Positions 27,448 through 43,340 are shown, counted from the stretch's first letter. The stretch: 64,000 nt of DNA from Streptomyces cellostaticus (GCF_023630175.1 NZ_JALLIN010000025.1:48553-112552); one strand, 5' to 3'. The notes: generated by a model not told the origin, from the sequence alone. A program made the numbers and translations.

Positions 27448-27566
27448 AATCCGCCGCGCTTCCGCCGCGAGACGGGAAAGGCACGGATTGCGATGGCCGG
27501 TGTCGGCTCCGCGTGCGGTTGAAGGCACGCACGAAAGCCAGGGCACACCCCAGGCACAAGGTCTGA

Positions 27567-27595
27567 GCGTACCTACCGCACCCACTCCGGTCAAA
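27567..27595 (-). promoter_or_regulatory. Promoter of the str operon (rpsL)
   Basis: -35 TTGACC, 17-bp spacer, -10 TACGCT. The transcript would start near 27560. It is a near twin of the S10 promoter, and both fit the principal sigma factor HrdB. Confidence 0.7.
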
Positions 27596-27634
27596 ACAAA
27601 GGCGACGGGACCGGGGGCCGGCGGGCTCCGGTGA

Positions 27635-28609
27635 TCAGCGGCGCGACGTCGTCTCCTCGGTCTGCTCCGCCGTGTCGTGGCCCACGAAGTACGTCGGCCG
27701 GTTCTGTATGGCCGTGTATATGCGGGCCACGTACTCCCCGAGCAGCCCCACGCAGACGAGCTGCACCGCGCCGATGAAGAGCACCCCGGTGAACAGCGAG
27801 GTCCAGCCCGGGACCGTGTGGTCCAGGACATGGGCGGCGAGCGTGTACACCATCAGCCCGAGGCAGACCAGGAAGGCGAAGCCGCCCAGCCAGGTGGCCA
27901 GCCGCAGCGGGGCCGCCGAGAACCCCGTGACGCTGTCGACGGCCAGCCGGATCATCCGGCCCAGCGGGTACTTGCTGCGGCCGGCCGTGCGGGGGGCGCG
28001 CTCGTAGGCCACCCGGCCGCTCGGAAAGCCCAGCCAGGGCACCAGCAGCCGGTAGACCCGCTGCTGGTCGGGCAGCGCCTTCAGCGCCTCCACGGCGGCC
28101 CGGCTGAGCAGGCGGAAGTCACCCGCCTGCGCGGGCACGGAGGGACCGGCGAGACGGCGCACCAGCCGGTAGTAGAGCCCCGCGGTCCACCGCTTGAAGC
28201 CGGTGTCGCTGGCCCGGTCGGCGCGGATGCCGTAGACGATGTCGAGCCCCTCGGCGCGGGCCAGGGCCAGCATGTCGGGGATCTTCTCGGGCGGGTCCTG
28301 CAGGTCCGCGTCGATGCTGACGACGTACGCGCCGACGGCCCGGTCCAGGCCCGCGGTCAGGGCGGCCTGGTGCCCCGAGTTGCGGCGCAGGCCGATCACC
28401 CGCAGCTCCGGCCAGCCGAGCCGGAAGGCGGCGAGCAGCTCGCCGGTGCCGTCGGTGCTGCCGTCGTCGACGGCGACCAGCTCGTACGGCACGCCGAGGT
28501 CCCCGAGGACCGGGCGCAGCCGGCTGACGAGCGCGGGCAGCGCCTCGGCCTCGTTGAACATGGGTACGACGACGGACAGCTCGATCGCCGGGTCCGCTCC
28601 TCCGGTCAC
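27635..28609 (-). CDS. Glycosyltransferase family 2, polyprenyl-phosphate sugar synthase type
   Basis: 324 aa. The GT-A domain has VVVPMFNEAEALP, DDGSTDGTGEL and the metal-binding IDADLQDPPEKIPDML, as in DPM1/GtrB enzymes that load a sugar from a nucleotide onto polyprenyl phosphate. Two C-terminal transmembrane segments (ATWLGGFAFLVCLGLMVYTL and FTGVLFIGAVQLVCVGLLGE) anchor it. The GTG at 28609 has GGGAG 8 nt upstream. It is divergent from a mannosyltransferase-like gene, so the pair may make and use a lipid-linked mannose; the sugar itself is an inference. Confidence 0.85.
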   Translation of the reverse strand: MTGGADPAIELSVVVPMFNEAEALPALVSRLRPVLGDLGVPYELVAVDDGSTDGTGELLAAFRLGWPELRVIGLRRNSGHQAALTAGLDRAVGAYVVSIDADLQDPPEKIPDMLALARAEGLDIVYGIRADRASDTGFKRWTAGLYYRLVRRLAGPSVPAQAGDFRLLSRAAVEALKALPDQQRVYRLLVPWLGFPSGRVAYERAPRTAGRSKYPLGRMIRLAVDSVTGFSAAPLRLATWLGGFAFLVCLGLMVYTLAAHVLDHTVPGWTSLFTGVLFIGAVQLVCVGLLGEYVARIYTAIQNRPTYFVGHDTAEQTEETTSRR

Positions 28610-28652
28610 CCGCTTCTCCCCCCTCCGCCCCGCGCATGCGACGCTTTGGCCA

Positions 28653-28673
28653 CACACGAGTGATCCTCGTGTG
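28653..28673. promoter_or_regulatory. Palindrome in the divergent promoter region
   Basis: Inverted repeat CACACGAG-N5-CTCGTGTG in the 148-nt gap between the two divergent glycosyltransferase genes. It could be an operator for both. No regulator gene is adjacent. Confidence 0.45.
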
Positions 28674-28757
28674 GTCTTGTGACTGACACTTCACGACCCC
28701 CGGGCCCGCGGCACCTCCCTCGGCCCCGGCGGTCGGCCGAGGGGGGAGACCGCAGGG

Positions 28758-30035
28758 ATGAGCACGGCTTCCGGGGGCATCGAGGCGGACACCGTCCTGC
28801 CCGGGGAACAGTCCGGCACTCCGCGCCCGAGCCGCCGGCTCACGCTGCCGCCGGGTGCGCGGCCGTACGTGGCCCCACTCGTCCTGTACTGCGTCACGAA
28901 GCTCGTGGGCCTCACCATATTCGCCTGCCTGCTGGAGCATGCGGGCGACTACCGGAGGAAGGACCCCAGATTCGGTGGCGGCGCCCACTGGTGGGACGTG
29001 CTGTCCACCTGGGACGGCTGGTGGTACCTGCAGGTCGCCGGGCACGGGTACGACCCGAAGCCGCTGGAACCGCTGCCCGGCGGGGGCCTCTTCACCGTCA
29101 AGCAGAACTCGGTCGCGTTCTTCCCGCTCTACCCGGGGCTGATCCGCTCCGTCTCGGAGACGACCGGGCTCGGCCTGTACGGCTCCGGGATCCTCGTGTC
29201 GGTCCTGGCCTCGCTGGTGGCGGCTGCGGGAGTCTACGCCGTGGTCTCGGCGCTGGCCGGGGTGCGGGCGGGCACCATCGCCGCCGGGCTGTGGGCCGTC
29301 GTGCCCGGGGCGGGCGTCGAATGGGCCGTGTACTCGGAGTCCCTGTTCGTCGCCATCGCCGCCTGGACCTGCTACAGCGTGATGCGGGGCCGCTGGGTCG
29401 CCGCGGGCCTGCTGGCCTTCCTGGCCGGGCTGAACCGGCCCACCTCGGCGGCCCTCATCGGCGCGGTGGGGCTGGCCGCCCTGGTCACCGTCCTGCGGCG
29501 GGACGGCCGGCGCGAACACGGGGTCGGGCAGCCGGTCTTCGCGATGGTCGCGGCGCCGCTCGGCCTGCTCACCTACGTCGCGTGGGTCGGGTGGAGGATG
29601 GGCGACCTCACCGCCTACTTCACGCTCCAGCGCGAGGGGTGGGCGCACTACTTCGACTGGGGCGCCTACACGGCGGACGTCCTCGGCAACGTCGCCGTCG
29701 GGCACAACGACTACCTGTTCGCCTTCTCCACGCCCGATCTGCTCGGCGTCCAGCTCGTCGTCGCGCTGCCCTTCCTGATCGCGCTGATGCTGCGCCGGAG
29801 GCCACCGCTGGTGCTCGTCGCCTACACCCTGGCCGGCGTCGTCACCGTCCTGGGCACCCAGCAGATGTTCGGCAACACCTCCCGCTACCTGCTGCCCGCC
29901 TTCCCGCTGCTCCTGGCTCCGGCGGCCGCTCTCAGCCGCCTGAAGTGGCCCGGGCTGACCGTCTTCTTCACGACGACGGCGGTGGCATCGGGCTGGTACG
30001 CGCACTACGTGATCTTCGAGCTGGGCATCCCGTAG
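28758..30035 (+). CDS. GT-C family mannosyltransferase-like membrane protein
   Basis: 425 aa with about nine predicted membrane segments. The first outer loop carries STWDGWWYLQVAGHGYD (around residues 83-99), which is the acidic active-site loop of PIG-V-like GT-C enzymes that transfer mannose from a polyprenyl-phosphate donor. The AFFPLYPGLIR and NRPTSAAL stretches also fit that family. The N-terminal 40 residues are cytoplasmic. It likely uses the product of the divergent DPM1-like gene, but acceptor and sugar are unknown. Confidence 0.75.
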   Translation: MSTASGGIEADTVLPGEQSGTPRPSRRLTLPPGARPYVAPLVLYCVTKLVGLTIFACLLEHAGDYRRKDPRFGGGAHWWDVLSTWDGWWYLQVAGHGYDPKPLEPLPGGGLFTVKQNSVAFFPLYPGLIRSVSETTGLGLYGSGILVSVLASLVAAAGVYAVVSALAGVRAGTIAAGLWAVVPGAGVEWAVYSESLFVAIAAWTCYSVMRGRWVAAGLLAFLAGLNRPTSAALIGAVGLAALVTVLRRDGRREHGVGQPVFAMVAAPLGLLTYVAWVGWRMGDLTAYFTLQREGWAHYFDWGAYTADVLGNVAVGHNDYLFAFSTPDLLGVQLVVALPFLIALMLRRRPPLVLVAYTLAGVVTVLGTQQMFGNTSRYLLPAFPLLLAPAAALSRLKWPGLTVFFTTTAVASGWYAHYVIFELGIP

Positions 30036-30060
30036 CCGGGCGGACGTCCACCAGAACGCC

Positions 30061-30096
30061 GAAGGGCGGTCACCCCGACCGGGGTGACCGCCCTTC
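30061..30096. terminator. Bidirectional terminator
   Basis: 16-bp perfect stem GAAGGGCGGTCACCCC/GGGGTGACCGCCCTTC with a 4-nt loop, between the convergent mannosyltransferase gene and rpoC. Confidence 0.85.
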
Positions 30097-30112
30097 AGTT
30101 CATCTCAACCAC

Positions 30113-34012
<3,900 letters not shown>

Positions 34013-34114
34013 TATGCGTCAATCCCTCTCAGGGTCGTAAGTCTGTGGTCTGAAACGGGGGCCTGGGGGTCGGCGGGGGCCTCACACGGTGGCGAGGCCC
34101 CTACCGGACTCCCG

Positions 34115-37600
<3,486 letters not shown>

Positions 37601-37763
37601 GAGGGGGTCCTTCCGAGGGCTCGGACTCACTACGCGCGTACCGGCCCCTCTCTCAGACACAGAGACGCAAACCCCAGGTCAGAGGGGCTTCGGTCATCAG
37701 TGCTCGAGTGAGGGCAGACCCCTGGTGACGGGCAGGGGAAGCTAACAGGCAGCGCAAAGGGTC

Positions 37764-37792
37764 AGTGTAGCCACTTGGCACACTGATGTCCA
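37764..37792 (-). promoter_or_regulatory. Promoter of rpoBC
   Basis: -35 TGGACA, 17-bp spacer, -10 TACACT. The transcript would start near 37757, about 157 nt before the rpoB TTG. It lies downstream of rplL, so rpoBC can be expressed apart from rplJL. The rest of the 570-nt gap (37601-38170) holds one hairpin and no gene that I can support. Confidence 0.65.
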
Positions 37793-38064
37793 GCTCGGGT
37801 TTCTCGAGACCCTCGTCGTGCTCAACGCCTTCGTCACCAACGCCCTCGGCAAGTCTGCCCTCAACGCACGTTGATACTGCCCTCTTCGCCGTCGATCCAT
37901 GCCTCGGATTCGGATCCTTGTGACGACGCGTCCTGAGAATTGCGCGCTGCGTGCGGTTCGTCAAGGCCCCCCAGCCCAAACGAGGCCGTCCGGAGACAGA
38001 ACGAAGATCACCATACCCCTCGCCGGGGCGAGTTCAAGGCGACCCGGGTCCCCCTCCGCAGACG

Positions 38065-38102
38065 CCGAAGAGCGACCACCCAGATGGATGATCGCTCTTC
38101 GG
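38065..38102 (-). terminator. Terminator or attenuator after rplL
   Basis: 11-bp perfect stem CCGAAGAGCGA/TCGCTCTTCGG with a 16-nt loop, 69 nt beyond the rplL stop. It would limit read-through from rplJL into rpoBC. Confidence 0.65.
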
Positions 38103-38170
38103 TGCGTTCGCGTTACAGCCCCCAGGGACCGCAATCGGCGCGCAGCCGGGTTACGGGAACCCGGAAGGTG

Positions 38171-38554
38171 TTACTTGACCTCGACGGAGGCGCCGGCGCC
38201 CTTGAGGGACTCGGCGGCCTTCTCGGCGGCCTCCTTGTTGACCTTCTCGAGGACCGGCTTCGGGGTGCCGTCGACGAGGTCCTTGGCCTCCTTCAGGCCC
38301 AGGGAGGTCAGCTCACGCACGACCTTGATGACCTGGATCTTCTTGTCGCCGGCACCGGTGAGGATGACGTCGAACTCGTCCTTCTCCTCCTCGGCCTCGA
38401 CCGGGGCACCCGGGGCGCCCGGGGCGGCCACGGCGACCGCGGCGGCGGCGGTGACGTCGAACTTCTCCTCGAACGCCTTCACGAACTCGGAGAGCTCGAT
38501 GAGGGTCATCTCCTCGAACTGCGCGAGCAGGTCTTCCTGAGACAGCTTCGCCAT
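38171..38554 (-). CDS. rplL: Large subunit ribosomal protein L7/L12
   Basis: 127 aa. Forms the flexible stalk that recruits translation factors. N-terminal dimerisation domain (MAKLSQEDLLAQFEEMTLIE), an Ala/Gly/Pro hinge (residues about 40-60) and the C-terminal factor-binding domain (KKIQVIKVVRELTSLGLKEA). The ATG at 38554 has GGAAGGA upstream; an earlier ATG would add six residues. Confidence 0.97.
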   Translation of the reverse strand: MAKLSQEDLLAQFEEMTLIELSEFVKAFEEKFDVTAAAAVAVAAPGAPGAPVEAEEEKDEFDVILTGAGDKKIQVIKVVRELTSLGLKEAKDLVDGTPKPVLEKVNKEAAEKAAESLKGAGASVEVK

Positions 38555-38670
38555 GATGGGCGATCCTTCCACTAATTCGGCTGGTGCCGGATGTACATGA
38601 GTGGCGGGCGTACGTTGGCCCGCTGTGACCCCGGCCGCGTCAGGCGGCCCGGATCAGAAAGCGAGCCGAA

Positions 38671-39201
38671 TTACTCGGCACCGCCCTGCTCGCCCTGCTT
38701 GGCACGAAGCGCGTCCACGGTGCGGACGAGCTTCGACGGGAGCGCCTGGAAGACCTGAGCAGCCTGGGTCTGCTTGCCCTTGAAGGCGCCCGCCAGCTTG
38801 GCGAGCAGAACCTCGCGGGACTCGAGGTCCGCAAGCTTCTTGATCTCGTCGGCGGACAGCGCCTTGCCGTCAAGGACACCGCCCTTGATGACGAGATTCG
38901 GGTTGTCCTTGGCGAAGTCACGGAGACCCTTCGCCGACTCCACCGGGTCACCGGTGACGAAGGCGACGGCCGTCGGACCAGCGAAGAGCTGGTCGTCCAG
39001 CGTGATCCCGGCCTCGTTGGCCGCAATCTTGGTCAGCGTGTTCTTCACCACGGCGTACTGGGCGTTCTCACCGAGCGACCGGCGCAGCGTCTTGAGCTGT
39101 GCCACGGTGAGACCGCGGTACTCGGTCAGCACGGCAGCGCTGGAGCTGCGGAACTTGTCCGTCAGCTCGGCAACCGCAGCAGCCTTGTCGGGCCTCGCCA
39201 T
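38671..39201 (-). CDS. rplJ: Large subunit ribosomal protein L10
   Basis: 176 aa. The stalk base that carries L7/L12 dimers. It begins MARPDKAAAVAELTDKFRSS and has EYRGLTVAQLKTLRRSLGEN. The C-terminal helix (about 140-170) binds L7/L12. In many bacteria L10-L12 represses this operon through its leader; the leader here has a terminator-like hairpin at 39264-39293. Confidence 0.96.
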   Translation of the reverse strand: MARPDKAAAVAELTDKFRSSSAAVLTEYRGLTVAQLKTLRRSLGENAQYAVVKNTLTKIAANEAGITLDDQLFAGPTAVAFVTGDPVESAKGLRDFAKDNPNLVIKGGVLDGKALSADEIKKLADLESREVLLAKLAGAFKGKQTQAAQVFQALPSKLVRTVDALRAKQGEQGGAE

Positions 39202-39263
39202 AGAGCCTCGGCCTCCTTCCGGGTGATTCTGACCGCGCGGACCCGAAGGAGGACTGGGGAAAA

Positions 39264-39293
39264 CGAAACGCCCCGGCGCAGGCGCTCGGGGCG
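39264..39293 (-). terminator. Terminator-like hairpin in the rplJ leader
   Basis: Stem CGCCCCG/CGGGGCG with extra pairing, followed on the minus strand by TTTCGTTTT, a U-rich tail that is rare in this G+C-rich genome. It lies 62 nt before rplJ, so it may be an attenuator controlled by L10. Confidence 0.55.
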
Positions 39294-39443
39294 GACTCGA
39301 CCGTCAGGACACGCTGGGCGCGTACCGTCCGGGAGTGCTTCCACTGACACCTGCGCGGGTCGTCCACTTTGCAGCGGATCCTTCGGCCACCGCACCCTCA
39401 TTCGAACGTGCGGCAACGACCAGCGGTCTTTGGCTTCGGTAGG

Positions 39444-39473
39444 AGAGTACGGGACCGGGGCACCGTCGAGCAA
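39444..39473 (-). promoter_or_regulatory. Candidate promoter of rplJL
   Basis: -35 TTGCTC, 18-bp spacer, -10 TACTCT. The leader would be about 236 nt. The -35 and spacer fall inside the terminator hairpin at 39451-39502 of the upstream lipoprotein gene. Confidence 0.45.
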
Positions 39474-39502
39474 ATCGGGCTCCACGGTCCCGCCCCGGTC
39501 CC
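39451..39502 (-). terminator. Terminator after the lipoprotein gene
   Basis: Inverted repeat GGGACCGGGGC/GCCCCGGTCCC extended by ACCGT/ACGGT, 15 nt beyond the lipoprotein stop. Confidence 0.55.
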
Positions 39503-39516
39503 GGTGCGGCGGCCGG

Positions 39517-40428
39517 TCAGGAGGCGCCGACGCCGCTGCCCGACGCCGGGCCGCCCGCCTTCATCAGGTCCTTGAAGTCCTTGGTGTCGGCGGCCGGGGG
39601 CGCCTCGGCGGTGACCGGCACGCCGTAGTCGCTGTAGTAGGCCGTGCTGGTCATGACACCGGCGGTCATCCGCGCCTTCTCGACCTTCTTGACCAGCAGG
39701 TCCTGGCCGTCGATCCAGATGTCGACGGTCTCCGTGCTGACACCCGCCTGGCTGAGCTGCTTCTTCAGGTCGGCGAGCTGGCCGGCGTCGAGTCCGCTGT
39801 TCTTCCCCGCGAGGTCGGCCACGTCGACCGTGCCGGAGTAGTGCGTGGCGCTGACACCGGAGACCTGCTCCTGGCCGACCTTCTTCACGTCGCCGGAGGC
39901 CAGCAGCAGCTTCACCGACTGGTTCGGCGTGGTGTTCTGCATCTGGTCCTTCATGTACGCCCCGGAGCCGCCGCCGAGCTTGGCGAGGTCGTCGTAGGCG
40001 TACCTGATCCAGTGCCTGCCGCCGGACTGCTGGGCGAACTGCTCGCTCATCTTGGCGTAGTAGGCGTCCGGCAGGTAGCGGGCCTCCATCGAGGACGTGC
40101 CGGCCTTGCGCATCGCCTCCGCCAGCTTGCCGCCGGTGTAGGTGATGGTGAGGTTGCCCTTCATGCCGTCGCCCCACGTGAGGGCGCCGTTCGCGGTCAT
40201 CGACATGGTGTCGCCGATGCTGGTGGTCGAGCGGACCCGGGCCGACTCCGCCTTGTCGGTGGACTTCTCGGCGGAGCGCAGGGCGGCGAGCGGATTGGCG
40301 TGGGTGAGGCTCCTGCCGACCGCCTTGTCGCCGTTGGCGGAGTCCTCGGTGCCGCAGGCGGCCAACCCGGTCAACGCGGTGACCACCGCGGCGGAAAGGG
40401 CCACCCGGCGTACGGTCGTGCTCTTCAT
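39517..40428 (-). CDS. Secreted lipoprotein, possibly LppX/LprG-like
   Basis: 303 aa. Signal peptide MKSTTVRRVALSAAVVTALTGLAAC with a good lipobox (GLAAC, Cys about residue 25). The mature protein has a repeated strand-rich layout (TMSMTANGALTWGDGMKGNL, SSMEARYLPDAYYAKMSEQF) that resembles LolA/LppX-fold lipid carriers, but that is an inference from shape. The ATG at 40428 has GGGGG 8 nt upstream; an ATG five codons earlier is possible. It sits between rplA and rplJ, as I recall from other Streptomyces. Confidence 0.75.
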   Translation of the reverse strand: MKSTTVRRVALSAAVVTALTGLAACGTEDSANGDKAVGRSLTHANPLAALRSAEKSTDKAESARVRSTTSIGDTMSMTANGALTWGDGMKGNLTITYTGGKLAEAMRKAGTSSMEARYLPDAYYAKMSEQFAQQSGGRHWIRYAYDDLAKLGGGSGAYMKDQMQNTTPNQSVKLLLASGDVKKVGQEQVSGVSATHYSGTVDVADLAGKNSGLDAGQLADLKKQLSQAGVSTETVDIWIDGQDLLVKKVEKARMTAGVMTSTAYYSDYGVPVTAEAPPAADTKDFKDLMKAGGPASGSGVGAS

Positions 40429-40505
40429 TCGTCCTACCCCCATGCGAGTCCGGTGCCTGCACCGTAGCCCAGGCCACTGACAGTCGTGCGACAGTCCGCA
40501 CAGAG

Positions 40506-40549
40506 AAAGGACGGACCCCGCACCTCGAAGGTTGCGGGGTCCGCCCTTT
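40506..40549 (-). terminator. Terminator after rplA
   Basis: Long inverted repeat AAAGGaCGGACCCCGCA/TGCGGGGTCCGcCCTTT with a 10-nt loop, 42 nt beyond the rplA stop. It separates rplKA from the lipoprotein gene. Confidence 0.85.
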
Positions 40550-40590
40550 GCTTACGCGTCCGTGACGCGGCTACCGGGAGAGCACAGGGC

Positions 40591-41316
40591 TCAGACGGCG
40601 GCCGGGTCCTCCTCGACGAGGAGGTTGCGGGTGCGGTTCGAGTCGACCGGAATGCCGGGGCCCATCGTGGTGCTGATGGCGGCCTTCTTGATGTAGCGAC
40701 CCTTGGCGGCGGACGGCTTCAGACGGAGGATCTCCTCCAGGGCCGCGCCGTAGTTCTCCACCAGCTGGGCGTCCTCGAAGGACGTCTTGCCGATGATGAA
40801 GTGCAGGTTCGAGTGCTTGTCGACGCGGAACTCGATCTTGCCGCCCTTGATCTCCGTCACGGCCTTGGCCGTGTCGGGGGTGACGGTGCCGGTCTTCGGG
40901 TTCGGCATCAGACCACGCGGGCCGAGGACGCGGCCGAGACGGCCGACCTTGCCCATGAGGTCCGGGGTGGCGACGACGGCGTCGAAGTCCAGACGGCCCT
41001 TCGCCACCTCGTCGATCAGCTCGTCGGCGCCGACGATGTCGGCGCCCGCGGCACGCGCGGCCTCGGCACGGTCACCGGTCGCGAAGACCAGGACCCGGGC
41101 GGTCTTACCGGTGCCGTGCGGAAGGTTCACGGTGCCACGGACCATCTGGTCGGCCTTGCGCGGGTCGACACCCAGGCGGAAGGCGACCTCGACGGTGCCG
41201 TCGAACTTGGTCGTGGAGGTCTCCTTGGCGAGACGGACGGCCTCGAGCGGGGCGTACAGCTTCTCCCGGTCGACCTTGGCGTCCGCAGCGCGGAGAGCCT
41301 TGCTGCGCTTGCTCAC
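40591..41316 (-). CDS. rplA: Large subunit ribosomal protein L1
   Basis: 241 aa. Forms the mobile L1 stalk that guides deacylated tRNA out of the E site; it represses rplKA in E. coli. The GTG at 41316 has AGGAG 5 nt upstream and begins VSKRSKALRAADAKVDREKL. The signature KVGRLGRVLGPRGLMPNPKT is present. Confidence 0.96.
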   Translation of the reverse strand: MSKRSKALRAADAKVDREKLYAPLEAVRLAKETSTTKFDGTVEVAFRLGVDPRKADQMVRGTVNLPHGTGKTARVLVFATGDRAEAARAAGADIVGADELIDEVAKGRLDFDAVVATPDLMGKVGRLGRVLGPRGLMPNPKTGTVTPDTAKAVTEIKGGKIEFRVDKHSNLHFIIGKTSFEDAQLVENYGAALEEILRLKPSAAKGRYIKKAAISTTMGPGIPVDSNRTRNLLVEEDPAAV

Positions 41317-41413
41317 AACTGCTCCTGTGGGTTCTGTGCGGAGTCGTGGTACGGGCCGAGCAGGCCCTGCCACGTGCGGCCGTCACGGCCGCATGGTTCT
41401 ACGAAGGTGGGGT

Positions 41414-41848
41414 TCAGCCCTCGACCGTGATGCCCATGGAGCGGGCGGTGCCGGCGATGATCTTCGACGCGGCGTCCAGGTCGTTGGCGTTGAGGTCGGG
41501 CATCTTGGTCGTGGCGATCTCGCGGACCTGCGCCTCGGTGATCTTGGCGACCTTGGTCTTGTGCGGCTCGCCGGAGCCCTTCTCCACGCCCGCGGCCTTG
41601 AGGATCATCTTCGCGGCCGGCGGCGTCTTGGTGACGAAGGTGAAGGAGCGGTCCTCGTAGACCGTGATCTCCACCGGGATCACCCAGCCACGCTGCGACT
41701 CGGTCGCGGCGTTGTAGGCCTTGCAGAACTCCATGATGTTGACGCCGTGCTGACCCAGCGCCGGGCCGACCGGCGGGGCCGGGTTCGCCGCACCGGCGTT
41801 GATCTGGAGCTTGATGAGCCCCGTGACCTTCTTCTTCTTGGGAGGCAT
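41414..41848 (-). CDS. rplK: Large subunit ribosomal protein L11
   Basis: 144 aa. Binds the GTPase-associated centre of 23S rRNA; needed for RelA activation and thiostrepton binding. It begins [20 protein letters not shown], has the proline-rich [20 protein letters not shown], and ends [10 protein letters not shown]. The ATG at 41848 gives the family length. Confidence 0.97.
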
Positions 41849-41950
41849 AGCTCTCCGGGTCCTTTCAATTCGGGTCCTGCCCACATCCGGGGACCACCCG
41901 GACGCAGGCATACCGCACAACGATAACGGGTATAGATGCGCGGCTGAAAA

Positions 41951-41995
41951 CCGTGCAGGTCAGGCCGACGCCGAGCGCCCGCCTGACCTGCACGG
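41951..41995 (-). terminator. Rho-independent terminator between nusG and rplK
   Basis: 14-bp perfect stem CCGTGCAGGTCAGG/CCTGACCTGCACGG followed on the minus strand by TTTT. rplKA therefore probably has its own promoter in 41849-41950; I could not place it firmly. Confidence 0.8.
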
Positions 41996-42016
41996 AAGCA
42001 GTTCGTCCAGAAGGGG

Positions 42017-42865
42017 CTAGTTCTTCTGGATCTGGTCGAAGGAGAGCTCGACCGGCGTCTCGCGGCCGAAGATCTCCACCAGGCCCTTGACCTTCTTCGA
42101 GTCGGGGTTGATCTCGTTGATGGTCGCCTGGAGCGTGGCGAACGGGCCGTCGGTGACGGTGACCGAGTCGCCGACCTCGAAGTCCAGCACCTGGACCTCG
42201 ACCTTGCGCTGCGGGGCGGGCTTGCCCTCGGCCTCGGCGGCCTCGCGGGCGGCCTTCTCCTCGGCCTCCGGGGCGAGCATCTTGACGATCTCGTCCAGGG
42301 TCAGCGGGTAGGGGTCGTAGGCGTTGCCGACGAAGCCGGTGACGCCCGGGGTGTTGCGGACGACGCCCCAGGACTCGTTGGTCAGGTCCATGCGGACCAG
42401 GACGTAACCCGGCAGCTTGTTCTGCTTGATCGTCTTGCGGTCGCCGTTCTTGATCTGGACGACCTCTTCCTGCGGCACCTCGGCCTGGAAGATGTAGTCC
42501 TCGACGTTCAGCGAGACGGCGCGCTGCTCCAGGTTGGTCTTCACCCGGTTCTCGTAGCCGGCGTAGGTGTGGATGACGTACCACTCGCCGGGCAGGGTGC
42601 GGAGTTCCTCGCGCAGGGCCTGGATCGGGTCGACGGGCTCGGCCGGCTCCTCGTCGGCCTCGGCGGCCGGGGCGGCGGGCTCGTCGTCCGTGGCGTCCGC
42701 GCCCTCCTCGCCCTCGACGTGCAGAGCGGCCTCCTCGGCCGGCTCCCCCAGTTCGGCCTCGGCAGCCTCGAACTCGTCCCGCTCGTCCGCGCCTTCGACG
42801 ATGTCGAGCTCGTCGTCCACCGTCTCGTCCGGCTCGATGGCGTCGTTCAGGTTCGGGTCAGACAC
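42017..42865 (-). CDS. nusG: Transcription termination/antitermination factor NusG
   Basis: 282 aa, against 181 in E. coli. The first 90 residues are a long acidic extension (SDPNLNDAIEPDETVDDELD and more Glu/Asp/Ala). The NGN domain follows (GEWYVIHTYAGYENRVKTNL), and the KOW domain is at the C-terminus (FEVGDSVTVTDGPFATLQAT). It couples RNA polymerase to Rho or the ribosome. The extension is typical for Streptomyces. Confidence 0.96.
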   Translation of the reverse strand: MSDPNLNDAIEPDETVDDELDIVEGADERDEFEAAEAELGEPAEEAALHVEGEEGADATDDEPAAPAAEADEEPAEPVDPIQALREELRTLPGEWYVIHTYAGYENRVKTNLEQRAVSLNVEDYIFQAEVPQEEVVQIKNGDRKTIKQNKLPGYVLVRMDLTNESWGVVRNTPGVTGFVGNAYDPYPLTLDEIVKMLAPEAEEKAAREAAEAEGKPAPQRKVEVQVLDFEVGDSVTVTDGPFATLQATINEINPDSKKVKGLVEIFGRETPVELSFDQIQKN

Positions 42866-42906
42866 GATGGCTGCTTCTTCCTGGATACATAGGGGTGGAA
42901 CATGCG

Positions 42907-42933
42907 AAAACGGGCGCCGGTACCACGGCGCCC
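42907..42933 (-). terminator. Hairpin between secE and nusG
   Basis: Stem GGGCGCC/GGCGCCC with an 8-nt loop, followed on the minus strand by TTTT, in the 80-nt gap between secE and nusG. It would cause partial termination before nusG. Confidence 0.6.
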
Positions 42934-42945
42934 TTCGCTTTCGGC

Positions 42946-43233
42946 TCAGCCGAAGACGTACTTGGCCGCGTGGTTGAGCCCATAGTCAATCACGGTCACC
43001 AGGGCGATCATGATGGCGACGAAGAAGATCACCACCGTGGTGTACGACGTCAGCTGGTTGCGAGACGGCCAGACGACCTTGCGGAGCTCCGCGATGATCT
43101 GGCGGTAGAAGATGGCGAGGCGCTTCAGCGGGCCCTTCTTGGCGCGCTTGCCGCCCTTGCGGCCCTTCTTCTTGGACTCGGGCACCTGGTCCTGAGCATC
43201 AGGCGTGTCGATGGAGCCCACGGCGTCCGTCAT
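42946..43233 (-). CDS. secE: Protein translocase subunit SecE
   Basis: 95 aa, clamps SecY. Acidic then Lys/Gly-rich N-terminus, the conserved amphipathic helix ELRKVVWPSRNQLTSYTTVV and one transmembrane segment (VVIFFVAIMIALVTVIDYGL). The order secE-nusG-rplK-rplA is universal in bacteria. Confidence 0.95.
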   Translation of the reverse strand: MTDAVGSIDTPDAQDQVPESKKKGRKGGKRAKKGPLKRLAIFYRQIIAELRKVVWPSRNQLTSYTTVVIFFVAIMIALVTVIDYGLNHAAKYVFG

Positions 43234-43340
43234 TCGTCCTCACCTGATCCCGGGTCGTGGCCGTGCCGCGCCCGGTTTCTGAGCCGCACGGCGGTGCATT
43301 GCTGTACGTACATGCGCACACATCCTGGCGGTGTGTGTAG

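Noticed and set aside
28119..30005. A 628-codon minus-strand frame over the mannosyltransferase gene
   Set aside because: Arg/Gly-rich shadow with no motif; the plus-strand gene has clear membrane segments.
41849..41950. rplK promoter
   Set aside because: TATACC and TATCGT are possible -10 boxes, but no matching -35 was found.
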